A program made the position numbers and the translations under genes. The notes under the pieces were generated by a model. That model did no database searches. It was not told the DNA's origin and saw nothing but the letters and a program-made list of their open reading frames with translations. Shown here one piece after another: positions 8,750 to 17,376 of a DNA stretch of 42,129 nucleotides; positions within the stretch are counted from its first letter, which is position 1, and every line of letters begins with the position of its first letter. This stretch comes from Shewanella sp. c952. Lineage in GTDB: Bacteria > Pseudomonadota > Gammaproteobacteria > Enterobacterales > Shewanellaceae. Where the stretch lies: positions 1-42,129 of the forward strand of contig NZ_BPEW01000036.1 of assembly GCF_019654975.1 (NCBI RefSeq). Reading direction: 5' to 3'.

Positions 8750-9970
8750 TTGGATAATCAAGAGTTCCTAGAGAAACGCCGTTTTATAATTAGACTCGGC
8801 AAAGCTCTACATAAATTTGGTACGCCCGCCTACCGACTTGAAGCCCATCTGCAAGCTGTGTCTGAACTGCTTGGTATTGAGGGTTATTTTTTGATCTCGC
8901 CAACCGCGCTGACCTTTGTGCTACAGCATGATGAAGATCAAGAACATAACCACGTCGCAAGAGTTAAACCTGGTGAACTCGATTTAGGCTCACTCGCCCG
9001 TACCGATGAACTCGTTGAAGAGCTGATGTCCGGTAAGCGAACCCTTGCTGAAGCACTTGAAAGATTAGAAGAGATCTCCAACAAGCCGAATCCTTATGGT
9101 ACAGGCCTTACTCTATTGGCGTTTGGCAGCTCAGCTGGTGCGTTTGCCATGTTGATGGGTACCAGCTGGAACGATGTATTTTGGTCCGCGATTTTAGGCC
9201 TGATGGTTTATGGCTTAGTTTATCGCGCCGAACGTTCTAAGCGTATGGCAGAGATGCTTGAACCTCTCGCCGCTATCTTGTGCGCCATTGCCGCCAGTGG
9301 CATCGCACGGTTTGATCCCAGTATGAATATTCCGGTGGTGATCCTCTCAGGCATTATCATCTTTATCCCTGGGCTTGCCTTAACACTCGGCTTGGCAGAA
9401 CTCGCCGCCAGAGATTTAATCTCCGGTACTGCGAGGGTGATGGATGCCTTCATGTTGTTGTTTAAGCTCTACTTTGGGGTAATCCTCGGCTTAACCATTG
9501 GTAAAGCTTTGTTTGGCGAAACCACTTATGTTCCACCTGATTCGTTGCCCGAATGGGCTATCTGGTCTGCGGTACCGATCCTGTCGATGGCGCTAGTGAT
9601 TATCTTTAAAGCCCGTATGAAAGACTCACCTTGGGGGGTGCTAGCGGGGATTGTGGCGTTTTTCTCAGCCATGCTTGGCGGGATCTACTTTGGTGACTCG
9701 ATTGGTATTTTCTTCGGCGCGTTAGCCGTGGGAATTTACTCAAATCTGTTTGCTCGCTGGATGAAAGCCCCTGCCACTATCGCGCTACTACAAGGCATTG
9801 TGATCTTAGTACCCGGTAGTAAAACTTACATCGGCCTTAACACCTTAATTCTAGGTGAGACCATGTTTAATCAGTCACATCTTGGCACACAGATATTTCT
9901 TATCTTTATGTCGATTGTGGCAGGGCTAATCTTCGCCAATGTTGCTGTTCCGCCTCGACGTACTTTGTAA
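8750..9970 (+). CDS. Threonine/serine exporter, fused ThrE type
   Basis: A 406-residue membrane protein of the ThrE family, with the DUF1212 half (YjjP-like, ~1-250) and the DUF3815 half (YjjB-like, ~265-400) in one chain. E. coli has these as two genes. Family marks are I-I-R-L-G-K-A-L-H-K-F-G-T-P-A-Y-R-L-E near the N-terminus and F-I-P-G-L-A-L-T-L-G-L-A-E-L-A near residue 200. The second half has I-L-V-P-G-S-K-T-Y near residue 352. About ten membrane segments are apparent. The start is a TTG at 8750: an in-frame TAA lies at 8723, and no ATG occurs before residue ~90, which would remove the conserved N-terminus. Expected role is proton-motive-force-driven export of small amino acids; the exact substrate is unproven. 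Confidence 0.9.
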   Translation: MDNQEFLEKRRFIIRLGKALHKFGTPAYRLEAHLQAVSELLGIEGYFLISPTALTFVLQHDEDQEHNHVARVKPGELDLGSLARTDELVEELMSGKRTLAEALERLEEISNKPNPYGTGLTLLAFGSSAGAFAMLMGTSWNDVFWSAILGLMVYGLVYRAERSKRMAEMLEPLAAILCAIAASGIARFDPSMNIPVVILSGIIIFIPGLALTLGLAELAARDLISGTARVMDAFMLLFKLYFGVILGLTIGKALFGETTYVPPDSLPEWAIWSAVPILSMALVIIFKARMKDSPWGVLAGIVAFFSAMLGGIYFGDSIGIFFGALAVGIYSNLFARWMKAPATIALLQGIVILVPGSKTYIGLNTLILGETMFNQSHLGTQIFLIFMSIVAGLIFANVAVPPRRTL

Positions 9971-10083
9971 TGAATGTCCAATAGCGATATCGAAGTAACA
10001 AATTCATACATGCGGGCGCTGCAGTGCGCTCGCACTCTGCCGATTACATTCACTTCCCCTTAAGTAAAATCATCAGCTTAAGC

Positions 10084-10112
10084 TTGACTAACGCTCTAGT
10101 TCCATGTGTTAT
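10084..10112 (+). promoter_or_regulatory. Candidate sigma70 promoter for the Omp85-like gene
   Basis: TTGACT (-35) at 10084 and TGTTAT (-10) at 10107 are separated by exactly 17 bases. A transcript starting near 10119 would have a ~47-base leader. Sequence match only. Confidence 0.4.
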
Positions 10113-10165
10113 AGACTTGTAAATCACTTGTTCTTCCTTTGGTTCAGCTGGGTGTTTTTCTATCT

Positions 10166-11815
10166 ATGACTCGATTTAGTAGTAGCACGTTAACCGCACT
10201 CACTTTAGCACTCTCCAGTGCGGTTCATGCTGAAGCGACTAAAACCAATGAGCAAGATACTAAGCCCGTAGATTACGAACAAAAAAAGAAGATCAAAAGC
10301 ATTGTGGTTAAGAGTAATGATATTTTTGATCTATCAGATCCTGAAACCTTCTTTATTCACCGCTGGGCTAACTACCTGCATATCAATACCCGCGACCATG
10401 TCATACGCGATAAGCTTAGTTTTAAAGAAAACGATAATGTTAGCCAAAAAGAACTCGATGAGGCGCAACGTATTTTGCGCGCTGAGCCCTATATTCGAGA
10501 TGCTGAAATTGATTTTGCCGAACCTGCACCAGATGCCGATATCGCCGAAGATGATGCTGAAAATATTCTAGTAGAGACTTGGGATAACTGGTCTTTACTG
10601 CCCACCTTTAGCGCTGGTCGCAGTGGTGGTGAAAGCAAATTCTCCATTGGCATTAAAGAGGATAATTTGCTTGGTTTGGGGATCCGCACACGCTTTAAAT
10701 ACCAATCAAATGCCGATAGAACGGGCTATAAGTTCGCCATAAAAGCTCCGCTTAATTTTATTGAACATGCCACTATCGCGGCAGATTTTTACGACAATAG
10801 CGATGGCCAAGCGACTCACCTATATTTTGAAAGGCCTTTCTACACACTCGATGGTAGCAAGATGTATTCCGCGGAATATTTAGATGATCTGCGTGTCGAT
10901 ACCTTAAAACAAAACGGCTTAGAATTTAACGAATTTGAGCATGCAATCACCTATAACAGTGCTCGCTTCGGCTGGTTACTCGACCACAACAGTGATGAGC
11001 TTTCGCGGATCATTACCGGGCTGACCCAAGATAAACATGATTTCGATAATATCGAAGAGTACCCAACGTCAGAACTGCCACAAGATCGTGACTTTCTGTA
11101 CCCATGGGTTGCCTATCAATACCTGCAAGATGATTTTAAAGTGCTCAATAATGTCCACCTGATTAACTACAATGAGGACTTTAATCTCGGCTGGCAACAC
11201 TACGTAAAACTTGGTATCGAAACCCGAGATCTGGGTGATGACTCCCCCGTTGGTTACCATATTAATTGGCAATCGAGCCGAGGCTTTCAAGCCCAAGATC
11301 ATTTACTGCTACTCGAGATGGATGGCGAAGGCGTATTTGCCACCAGCCAAAAAGACTACTTTAAAGTTAATGTCGCCGCCGAGTATTTTTATCACATTAC
11401 ACCCAAGTGGACTGCCTACTCTAAATTAAGGTTGAGCGCCTCACAAAATAACTACATCGACCGACCTTTTGCCCTTGGTGATGATACCGGGATCCGCGGT
11501 TACCCTAACGACTATCAATATGGTGATAATCAATGGGCGTTTACAGCTGAGGTGCGTAACTACCCCAATATTAATCTGTACCAGTTAGCAGAATTAGGAT
11601 GGGCTGTGTTTTCTGATGTTGGTCAAGCTACAGGCGGTAATGATGCCAATAATGAAATATCTGGGGTGATAGGCAGTGTTGGGATTGGCGCGCGGATTTA
11701 CTCCTCTAAATCAAGTTATGGCAACGTTGCTCATATCGATTTTAGTATGCCATTTACCACTGGCGTAGAAGTGAATAATTGGGAGTGGCGTTTCCTAGTA
11801 AAAAACAGGTTCTAG
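10166..11815 (+). CDS. Omp85/BamA-superfamily outer-membrane barrel with one POTRA
   Basis: Read from the ATG at 10166, which gives a signal peptide (M-T-R-F, hydrophobic core, V-H-A-E). A longer TTG reading at 10139 adds nine residues in front of it and is rejected. About 549 residues. Residues ~45-115 form a single POTRA-like unit (I-K-S-I-V-V ... R-I-L-R-A-E-P-Y-I-R-D-A-E-I). The rest is beta-barrel with repeated alternating strands. The Omp85 lid-loop motif appears as G-I-R-G-Y, and the chain ends in Phe. With one POTRA it is shorter than BamA (five) or TamA (three), and it has no patatin domain. It may insert or secrete a partner protein, but no partner gene is adjacent. Superfamily is likely; specific function is unknown. 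Confidence 0.8.
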   Translation: MTRFSSSTLTALTLALSSAVHAEATKTNEQDTKPVDYEQKKKIKSIVVKSNDIFDLSDPETFFIHRWANYLHINTRDHVIRDKLSFKENDNVSQKELDEAQRILRAEPYIRDAEIDFAEPAPDADIAEDDAENILVETWDNWSLLPTFSAGRSGGESKFSIGIKEDNLLGLGIRTRFKYQSNADRTGYKFAIKAPLNFIEHATIAADFYDNSDGQATHLYFERPFYTLDGSKMYSAEYLDDLRVDTLKQNGLEFNEFEHAITYNSARFGWLLDHNSDELSRIITGLTQDKHDFDNIEEYPTSELPQDRDFLYPWVAYQYLQDDFKVLNNVHLINYNEDFNLGWQHYVKLGIETRDLGDDSPVGYHINWQSSRGFQAQDHLLLLEMDGEGVFATSQKDYFKVNVAAEYFYHITPKWTAYSKLRLSASQNNYIDRPFALGDDTGIRGYPNDYQYGDNQWAFTAEVRNYPNINLYQLAELGWAVFSDVGQATGGNDANNEISGVIGSVGIGARIYSSKSSYGNVAHIDFSMPFTTGVEVNNWEWRFLVKNRF

Positions 11816-11847
11816 TTGCGAGCGGCTAACGACGAACCTTTTAGCTT

Positions 11848-11884
11848 TATATTTTGCCGACTGTATTGCAGTCGGCAAAATATA
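11848..11884. terminator. Perfect bidirectional terminator
   Basis: Two 16-base arms (tatattttgccgactg and its exact complement) with a 5-base loop lie between the convergent Omp85-like and barrel genes. T-rich arms on both strands allow termination in both directions. Confidence 0.85.
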
Positions 11885-11897
11885 GAAAACAAGCTCC

Positions 11898-12437
11898 TTA
11901 GAACTTGTAATCCAGCGTTAGATAAACCTGCTGACTATTGTCGATAGTGATCCCATGGCGTTCATAATCTTGCTCTAGGTAGCGGTAACCCAAGTCTGAA
12001 GAGAGGTGCTCACTCCATTTATATTGCACACCCACTTGCCCCCCCCAAGCCACATCGGTATCGGCACGTCCAGCAATCTTATTGTCATTGGCACCCACTG
12101 AAACACCAGCAAAGAGGTTAACATCTTTGTGTACTGGCATCAGGTAGTCATACGACAGTAACCAGCTATATTGCTCTTGCTTGTAATCGATACCAGCTTG
12201 TGAGAATTCATCCTCCATGTAACCGAAAGTACCGGTAATCCGATGTTGTTTTTCAATCAATACACCGGCACGTCCCTGCCATGAAACATCTTCGGTATCA
12301 TGGCTAATTTTGCCATCGACGCTATCAGTTTGATAACCTGCCGCTGCACCAACAAAAAACTCAACTTCGGCTGCATTGACGCTGCTGACGAGTAAACCTG
12401 AACATAAAACACCGCTCAGCATTGTTTTAATTTTCAT
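11898..12437 (-). CDS. Small outer-membrane beta-barrel protein (porin-like/OmpA-like fold)
   Basis: Read from the ATG at 12437, which has TGAGG about 8 bases upstream; a GTG at 12449 is rejected because it lies within that ribosome site. 179 residues. A signal peptide (MKIKTMLSGVLCSGLLVSSVNA) precedes eight short amphipathic beta strands with alternating aromatics, for example Y-S-W-L-L-S-Y-D-Y-L and V-Y-L-T-L-D-Y-K-F. The terminal Phe is the BAM signal. Size and strand count match the eight-stranded OmpA/OmpX/OmpW-type 'outer membrane beta-barrel' families. There is no OmpA peptidoglycan-binding domain. Function is unknown. Confidence 0.8.
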   Translation of the reverse strand: MKIKTMLSGVLCSGLLVSSVNAAEVEFFVGAAAGYQTDSVDGKISHDTEDVSWQGRAGVLIEKQHRITGTFGYMEDEFSQAGIDYKQEQYSWLLSYDYLMPVHKDVNLFAGVSVGANDNKIAGRADTDVAWGGQVGVQYKWSEHLSSDLGYRYLEQDYERHGITIDNSQQVYLTLDYKF

Positions 12438-12771
12438 AACAAACCTCACTCATGACTAATCTGCTTAATGTCGTTATCGACGTTGAAGCTAGATTACCCC
12501 TTGGTTATTCAATGAAAAAGGGCCTGTAGCCAGCCAATTTGTATCGCGCAATGAGACAAAGAACATCAGTAAACATCATTAGGTGAAGCTAAAAACAGCA
12601 ATAATGTGCCTTAGCACGGAAGCTTTTTATCGCGAAATGTTTCACCACTTAGCAGCTAACATAGTCACTAAGTTGAACAATATTTAATGACAAAATGGGG
12701 TTTCAGAAACAGAAGCTCTGGTAGTTTTGCTATCAATCTGATTTAATCATTGCCGCTACCGACAATTGAAG
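12438..12771. other. Gene-free divergent intergenic region
   Basis: Lies between the leftward barrel gene and the rightward His-rich/HupE gene group, so it must contain two divergent promoters. I see no coding sequence, no clear terminator and no convincing operator; the only features are weak -10-like AT tracts near 12680-12700. Confidence 0.4.
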
Positions 12772-13236
12772 ATGACAGCCATCAATAAAACAAAAATACA
12801 GGCAAGGCGACTCAGTGCGCCCCAGCAGCAATCAACAAAGACATTAGCCATTATGCTAATGCTATTGCTGTGCCAGTTTTTTGTAATGAGCTCAGCCTAT
12901 TCGGTGCAATATCCTAATGGTAAACACCCAATGGGAAGCAGTGTCAGTCATCACCACAGTCATGACTCGGTCCTCAAAGCAGTCCACTCTCATGATGCTC
13001 CACAGCCAACGTCTTTTAATGCTACTGAGTCTATTATCGATCTTGTCGAGAGCTCAACAGCTTTAATGACCGACACAGGTGAACATGACCACAACAATCA
13101 TTCACACACACCATCGCATCCACCAGTAGAGCCACGCTTTGACAGCGAGTTTTACCAAGCTGGCACCATTAATGATGCTGACGTGTTGTATAGAAATGAT
13201 AGATACGCGCCACCCAACCCACCTCCACACAGCTAA
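12772..13236 (+). CDS. His-rich secreted or membrane-anchored protein, putative metal binder
   Basis: Read from the ATG at 12772; a TTG two codons earlier is equally possible, and neither has a strong ribosome site. About 154 residues: a basic N-terminal region of ~25 residues, one hydrophobic segment (T-L-A-I-M-L-M-L-L-L-C-Q-F-F-V-M) acting as signal anchor or signal peptide, then a hydrophilic region with two His clusters (SHHHSHDS and HSHD; HDHNNHSHTPSHPP) and a Pro-rich end. The clusters suggest periplasmic binding of Ni, Zn, Cu or Co, which is inference from composition. It leads a rightward group with the HupE/UreJ_2 protein 108 bases on and the anchored protein after that. Confidence 0.6.
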   Translation: MTAINKTKIQARRLSAPQQQSTKTLAIMLMLLLCQFFVMSSAYSVQYPNGKHPMGSSVSHHHSHDSVLKAVHSHDAPQPTSFNATESIIDLVESSTALMTDTGEHDHNNHSHTPSHPPVEPRFDSEFYQAGTINDADVLYRNDRYAPPNPPPHS

Positions 13237-13344
13237 TTATTTTTTACTGCGCTAATCAGCGCAAAACTATTAATGCACAGTAGGCTCTGAGCGATTCAGG
13301 CTGAAATAGCTGTGCATAATCAAAAAATAATTGGAGTATTTATA

Positions 13345-14052
13345 ATGAGCCAATCTCTGGCTAATCCAATGGCGAAGACTCTTCGGCTATTGGTGATTTT
13401 TTTAGGGCTATTTGCCTCTTTCTCTCTGTTTGCCCACGGCGTGGATGAGAGTACTAAGCAATTTCTAGCCGCAAACCAAGGGGTATCAATTCTGCCCTTT
13501 ATCTATATCGGTGCTAAACATATGGTCACCGGCTACGACCATCTACTGTTTTTAGTCGGGGTAATTTTCTTCCTTTATCGCACCAAAGATGTGTTGTTAT
13601 ATGTCAGCCTATTCACCCTAGGCCATAGTATTACCTTGCTATATGGCGTCGTCAATGACATCCAAGTTAACCCTTATATTATTGATGCCATTATCGGCTT
13701 TTCAATTGTCTACAAAGGGTTTGATAACTTGGGCGGCTTTCAGCGTATTTTCGGCTACCAGCCCAATAGCAAAGTCGCAGTGGCAATCTTCGGCTTGTTC
13801 CACGGCTTTGGTTTGGCCACCAAGATCCAAGAGTTTCAGCTACCACAAGAGGGGCTGATGGCGAACATCATCGCCTTTAATGTCGGCGTCGAAATCGGCC
13901 AATTCTTAGCGCTAGGTATGGTGCTTATCTTGATGAGTTTCTGGCGGAGACATAAAAGCTTTCTGCAGTTTTCAACCGCAGCAAATACCTTACTTATGAG
14001 TGGCGGGTTAATGCTCGTCGGCTATCAGCTTAGCGGCTATTTCATCAGTTAA
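13345..14052 (+). CDS. HupE/UreJ_2 family membrane protein, putative metal transporter
   Basis: Read from the ATG at 13345 (GGAG 8 bases upstream) rather than the GTG at 13312. 235 residues, with about six or seven membrane segments. It shows the HupE/UreJ_2 pattern: signal-like N-terminus, A-H-G-V-D-E, then G-A-K-H-M-V-T-G-Y-D-H-L-L-F-L, F-T-L-G-H-S-I-T-L, and F-G-L-F-H-G-F-G-L-A. Histidines in or near the membrane segments are the likely metal ligands. HupE and UreJ proteins are associated with nickel supply to hydrogenase and urease; neither enzyme is in this window, so the metal is open. The preceding His-rich protein and the following anchored protein are likely functional partners. Confidence 0.85.
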   Translation: MSQSLANPMAKTLRLLVIFLGLFASFSLFAHGVDESTKQFLAANQGVSILPFIYIGAKHMVTGYDHLLFLVGVIFFLYRTKDVLLYVSLFTLGHSITLLYGVVNDIQVNPYIIDAIIGFSIVYKGFDNLGGFQRIFGYQPNSKVAVAIFGLFHGFGLATKIQEFQLPQEGLMANIIAFNVGVEIGQFLALGMVLILMSFWRRHKSFLQFSTAANTLLMSGGLMLVGYQLSGYFIS

Positions 14053-14120
14053 TTCAGACGTAACTCATTGCCACAACTTAGCTAGAAGCGATGCATAGAT
14101 AAATAATTTTAGGAAATACA

Positions 14121-14768
14121 ATGACAAATAAAACACAAAACCAAGTACAACACTCAATGAGTAACACTATTGATATACCAGTTCACTCTAATGCCACACT
14201 ATTAAAAGCCAGCATTGTTGCAACCGTTATTGCGGCGGTAGTACTAGTGACCGCGATATTACCGGCTGAGTACAATATCGACCCAACGGGTATCGGAAAG
14301 TCTCTCGGCTTAACCAAAATAGCCACTGCTGCAGAAGCCAGTTTATCCAGCAATAAGTCACTACCAAGCGTGATGGCAACTGTAGACAGCATTATCATCA
14401 ATACAGCGCCTACCGTTGCCGAAATCAAAGAAATTAGAGCTAAGGTCGTAGGGCTGCGTCAAGACAGTGTCGATATTATAATACCTGCGGGTAAAGGGCT
14501 GGAGTACAAACTACTGCTCAATGCAGGTGAGCATTTAGAGTATGATTGGCGCACCGATGGCAGCGAGCTTTACTTTGATTTTCACGGTGAGCCTCAAGGC
14601 GATAAAACTGGGTTTTATGAAAGCTTTGCAATTACCACGTCGGATCAAATGAAAGGGACTTTAACCACACCGTTTGCCGGTGCACACGGTTGGTACTGGA
14701 AAAACAAAACCAGCGAGCCAATCACTGTGACACTTGCAACCAAAGGTGCTTATCTAATTAAAGGCTAA
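14121..14768 (+). CDS. Membrane-anchored periplasmic protein paired with HupE/UreJ_2
   Basis: A 215-residue protein whose ATG follows AGGAAA by ~6 bases. A hydrophilic N-terminus (~30 residues) precedes one transmembrane helix (I-V-A-T-V-I-A-A-V-V-L-V-T-A-I-L). The periplasmic domain from ~110 on is beta-rich: V-D-I-I-I-P-A-G-K-G-L-E-Y-K and Y-D-W-R-T-D-G-S-E-L-Y-F-D-F-H-G-E. It ends with G-A-H-G-W-Y-W-K-N and V-T-L-A-T-K-G-A-Y. This matches the uncharacterised 'transmembrane anchor protein' family that accompanies HupE-type proteins, by recollection of the family's layout. It may receive or stabilise a metal outside the membrane, but no catalytic residues can be assigned. Confidence 0.7.
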   Translation: MTNKTQNQVQHSMSNTIDIPVHSNATLLKASIVATVIAAVVLVTAILPAEYNIDPTGIGKSLGLTKIATAAEASLSSNKSLPSVMATVDSIIINTAPTVAEIKEIRAKVVGLRQDSVDIIIPAGKGLEYKLLLNAGEHLEYDWRTDGSELYFDFHGEPQGDKTGFYESFAITTSDQMKGTLTTPFAGAHGWYWKNKTSEPITVTLATKGAYLIKG

Positions 14769-14791
14769 TCACACATTTTTTAAGCACAAAA

Positions 14792-14823
14792 AAGCCCGCT
14801 ACGATTGAGTACGTTGCGGGCTT
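14792..14823. terminator. Bidirectional terminator between convergent genes
   Basis: Stem aagcccgc-t-acg / cgt-t-gcgggctt with an 8-base loop. A run of six T follows on the minus strand, so it is strongest for the leftward lipoprotein gene; it can also end the HupE group. Confidence 0.75.
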
Positions 14824-14846
14824 ACGTTGTTATGAGTCAAAGCGTG

Positions 14847-15296
14847 CTATTGGGTAGACTTGCTAGCAGCCTTTTTATCTTCAATGTCAGCGAACGCGAT
14901 AATCTGTTGTTTTATTGCCTCTTTCTCAGCCTTATCCTTTAAGCGATAGATTCGCTTTATCTGCGCCTTCATCAATGGGTCTTGCGGGGTCGATACGGTA
15001 TCGAAGCCGACTTCAACTTTGCCTAAGGTTGATGTGATCAGCAAACCTTGTGCAAACCGCAAATCGTTCAAGCCACCGCTGAGCACAAACAAGTAACTTT
15101 CTCGCGGTCTAGAGTTAACTATCACTGTATATTTATCGACCTCTTCCCAACCATCCATTCTAAAGTTATCGATAGAATAAACCTGCTCTAATTCAGGAAA
15201 AGTATACAGTGCAACGCGCTCCGTTGCCGTTTCCGTTGCTGTACAGCCGGCTAAAATGAGTGAAAAACCAAGTATCACGATATTCCATATCTTCAT
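14847..15296 (-). CDS. DUF6491 family lipoprotein
   Basis: A 149-residue protein with a lipoprotein signal peptide: M-K-I-W, hydrophobic core, and lipobox L-A-G-C with Cys18. Residue 2 of the mature chain is Thr, not Asp, which fits outer-membrane sorting. The body (Y-S-I-D-N-F-R-M-D-G-W, V-I-V-N-S-R-P-R-E-S-Y-L-F-V-L-S-G-G-L-N-D-L) follows the DUF6491 pattern of small proteobacterial lipoproteins. The usual cysteine in the middle of that family is not visible here. The C-terminus is a Lys/Glu-rich helix. Function is unknown. It lies immediately downstream of the siderophore operon on the same strand, but 73 bases separate them and no link is shown. Confidence 0.7.
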   Translation of the reverse strand: MKIWNIVILGFSLILAGCTATETATERVALYTFPELEQVYSIDNFRMDGWEEVDKYTVIVNSRPRESYLFVLSGGLNDLRFAQGLLITSTLGKVEVGFDTVSTPQDPLMKAQIKRIYRLKDKAEKEAIKQQIIAFADIEDKKAASKSTQ

Positions 15297-15369
15297 TATT
15301 ATCTCCTTATTGTTAATACCTTAAATCTAGCAGTAAAAACAAACCCTGCAAATATGACTAACAACAACG

Positions 15370-17376
15370 CTAATTAACAGCTCGCCGACCCTGTATCAAT
15401 AGCAAGATAAAATACAAACCACCGACAACAGATACCACAGTCCCCGCGGCAACTTGCGACGGATAAACCACGTTTTGTCCTATCCAATCCGACAGCACCA
15501 TTAAGCCTGCGCCGATGATGGCGGCGGCTGGTAACTGCAACTGCACTTTTTTAGCGCCTAAAATGACTGCCATGTGTGGTGCTAACAAACCGACAAATGC
15601 AACAGGCCCCATGGTTGCGGTGACAACCCCACATAACAGGGCAACACAACAAAGCAGTAGCATGAATGCTCTAGGTACATTTAGCCCTCGAGCCTTGGCA
15701 AACTCACGTCCGGTCGAAATTAACGTTAACCAGCGCGAGGTGACGAGTGCAAACGCAATCAGTCCTAACACACTAACGATGAGTATCACTGCTGCACTGG
15801 GTGATACTCGGTAGGTTGAGCCAGCTAACCAACTCAAAATGGTGTAAGAAGTTTCATCGCCCCGGGCCAATGCAAACTGCACCATAGCCTCAATAAGTGC
15901 GGTCAAAGCGATACCGGTCAGTATCAACATAGATGGAGCATAACGGTGGCGTTTACCTAACAAGAGTAACAATCCAAGAACGGTCATACTGCCCAAAAAT
16001 GCAATAGCCGGCGCCGCATCAAAAATATTCAGACCAACAAAAATACTACCGGCAACTAAGGCGCATGTTGCGCCTGCAGAGATCCCTAAAATATCGGGAC
16101 TCGCTAACGGGTTATAAATAAGTCGCTGTAGCAATACTCCCGCGACAGCCAAGCCAGAACCCGCTGCAATACCCGTGATAATTCTTGGCCATTGGATCTG
16201 CCAGGCAAAGGCATCTGGAATCGCCCATAACCATACTGTAGCGTCATTTACCGTTGATTTTGTAAACACTAGCACCAAAACAATGACCGCAAACAAACTT
16301 GCCAGCATCGTAATAAGCGTACCCGGACTCATCTGGTAACGGCTTTTAGGCAATGAGAAAGATAGCTGATCCTGTGCGCCCATTTTTCGACGGGTAAACC
16401 AAATAAGTGCCGGGGCACCAATAAGCGCTGCAGCGGTACCAGAGGGGACTAAGTCGAAGGTCAGCATGCTCATTGCAATGGCAAGCGCATCGATAATCAC
16501 CAGAACTGTCGCGCCGAGTAACATACTAAAAAACAGTTCATCTCGTGGAGTACGCGCACCTAATTGGCGAGCAATATTGGGCGCGAGTAAACCAATAAAA
16601 CTGATAACCCCAACAGCGGTAATGGAGGTGGCGACTAGCCAAATACCTAAAGTGAACAATGCCAAAATGGCGGGGATAATATTGAGTCCACGAGCGGCGG
16701 CGCCGGCCTGCCCCATTCTTAAAAGAGCCAATACTCGCGGAGCCAGCAGTAAAATAAGCACTGACACACTCAGCTTAGGCAATAACCATTGCACCTGCTG
16801 CCAACCATTTTGAGCCAGATCTCCGGCGCCCCAAATAAACAGATTCTTAGCGTATTGGTCATTTAGCAAAATAATCGCTGTGGCGATTGCACCCAATAGA
16901 ATATTCACCGCCATACCGGCAAGCACAACGGGTAAACCAGAAAGGTTACGCACGCCTGCAATTAAAATCACTAATCCCAGTGTAAGCATGGCGCCAACCG
17001 TTGCCGCAACAGATGCATATTGGCCAACAAATCCTGGGAAAAACACATTCAGTAGCACCAGTGCTAACCATGCACCGGAGGCGGTACCCAATGTCATTGG
17101 TGACACTAACGGGTTTTGAGTTAGCTGCTGCATTAAGCTGCCAACCAGACCTAGCATTGCCCCGACCATCACGGCCATCACTATCCGTGGCAACTGCGAC
17201 TCAGTAAACATAATCGCATCAAAGCTAGTGGCTAACGTCAGTCTGTCGGCAAAATTAATGAGCAAGTGCCACTGCTGTGACAAACTAATCTGGGTGTCGA
17301 TTTGCGCTGAAATAATGGCAAAAACCATTAACGCGACAAAAGTAACGCTATATCGAGAAACTATCTTACTGGGCAT
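15370..17376 (-). CDS. fhuB: Ferric-siderophore ABC transporter permease, FhuB-like (fused)
   Basis: 668 residues consisting of two FecCD-type permease domains in one chain (about 10-330 and 355-665), each with ~10 membrane helices. This is the FhuB architecture rather than the two-gene FecC/FecD form. Both halves show the characteristic G-x-x-Q-x-x-x-x-N-P-L-(V/A)-S-P motif (QQLTQNPLVSPMTLG; QRLIYNPLASPDILG) and the G-x-I-x-F-(V/I)-G-L-L-x-P-H/N cytoplasmic coupling segment (VISFIGLLAPN; PVAFVGLLAPH). It moves ferric siderophore across the inner membrane using the FhuC-like ATPase. Its start codon overlaps the stop of the binding-protein gene by one base (TAATG), indicating translational coupling. 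Hydroxamate specificity is inferred from the FhuB-type fusion. Confidence 0.92.
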   Translation of the reverse strand: MPSKIVSRYSVTFVALMVFAIISAQIDTQISLSQQWHLLINFADRLTLATSFDAIMFTESQLPRIVMAVMVGAMLGLVGSLMQQLTQNPLVSPMTLGTASGAWLALVLLNVFFPGFVGQYASVAATVGAMLTLGLVILIAGVRNLSGLPVVLAGMAVNILLGAIATAIILLNDQYAKNLFIWGAGDLAQNGWQQVQWLLPKLSVSVLILLLAPRVLALLRMGQAGAAARGLNIIPAILALFTLGIWLVATSITAVGVISFIGLLAPNIARQLGARTPRDELFFSMLLGATVLVIIDALAIAMSMLTFDLVPSGTAAALIGAPALIWFTRRKMGAQDQLSFSLPKSRYQMSPGTLITMLASLFAVIVLVLVFTKSTVNDATVWLWAIPDAFAWQIQWPRIITGIAAGSGLAVAGVLLQRLIYNPLASPDILGISAGATCALVAGSIFVGLNIFDAAPAIAFLGSMTVLGLLLLLGKRHRYAPSMLILTGIALTALIEAMVQFALARGDETSYTILSWLAGSTYRVSPSAAVILIVSVLGLIAFALVTSRWLTLISTGREFAKARGLNVPRAFMLLLCCVALLCGVVTATMGPVAFVGLLAPHMAVILGAKKVQLQLPAAAIIGAGLMVLSDWIGQNVVYPSQVAAGTVVSVVGGLYFILLLIQGRRAVN

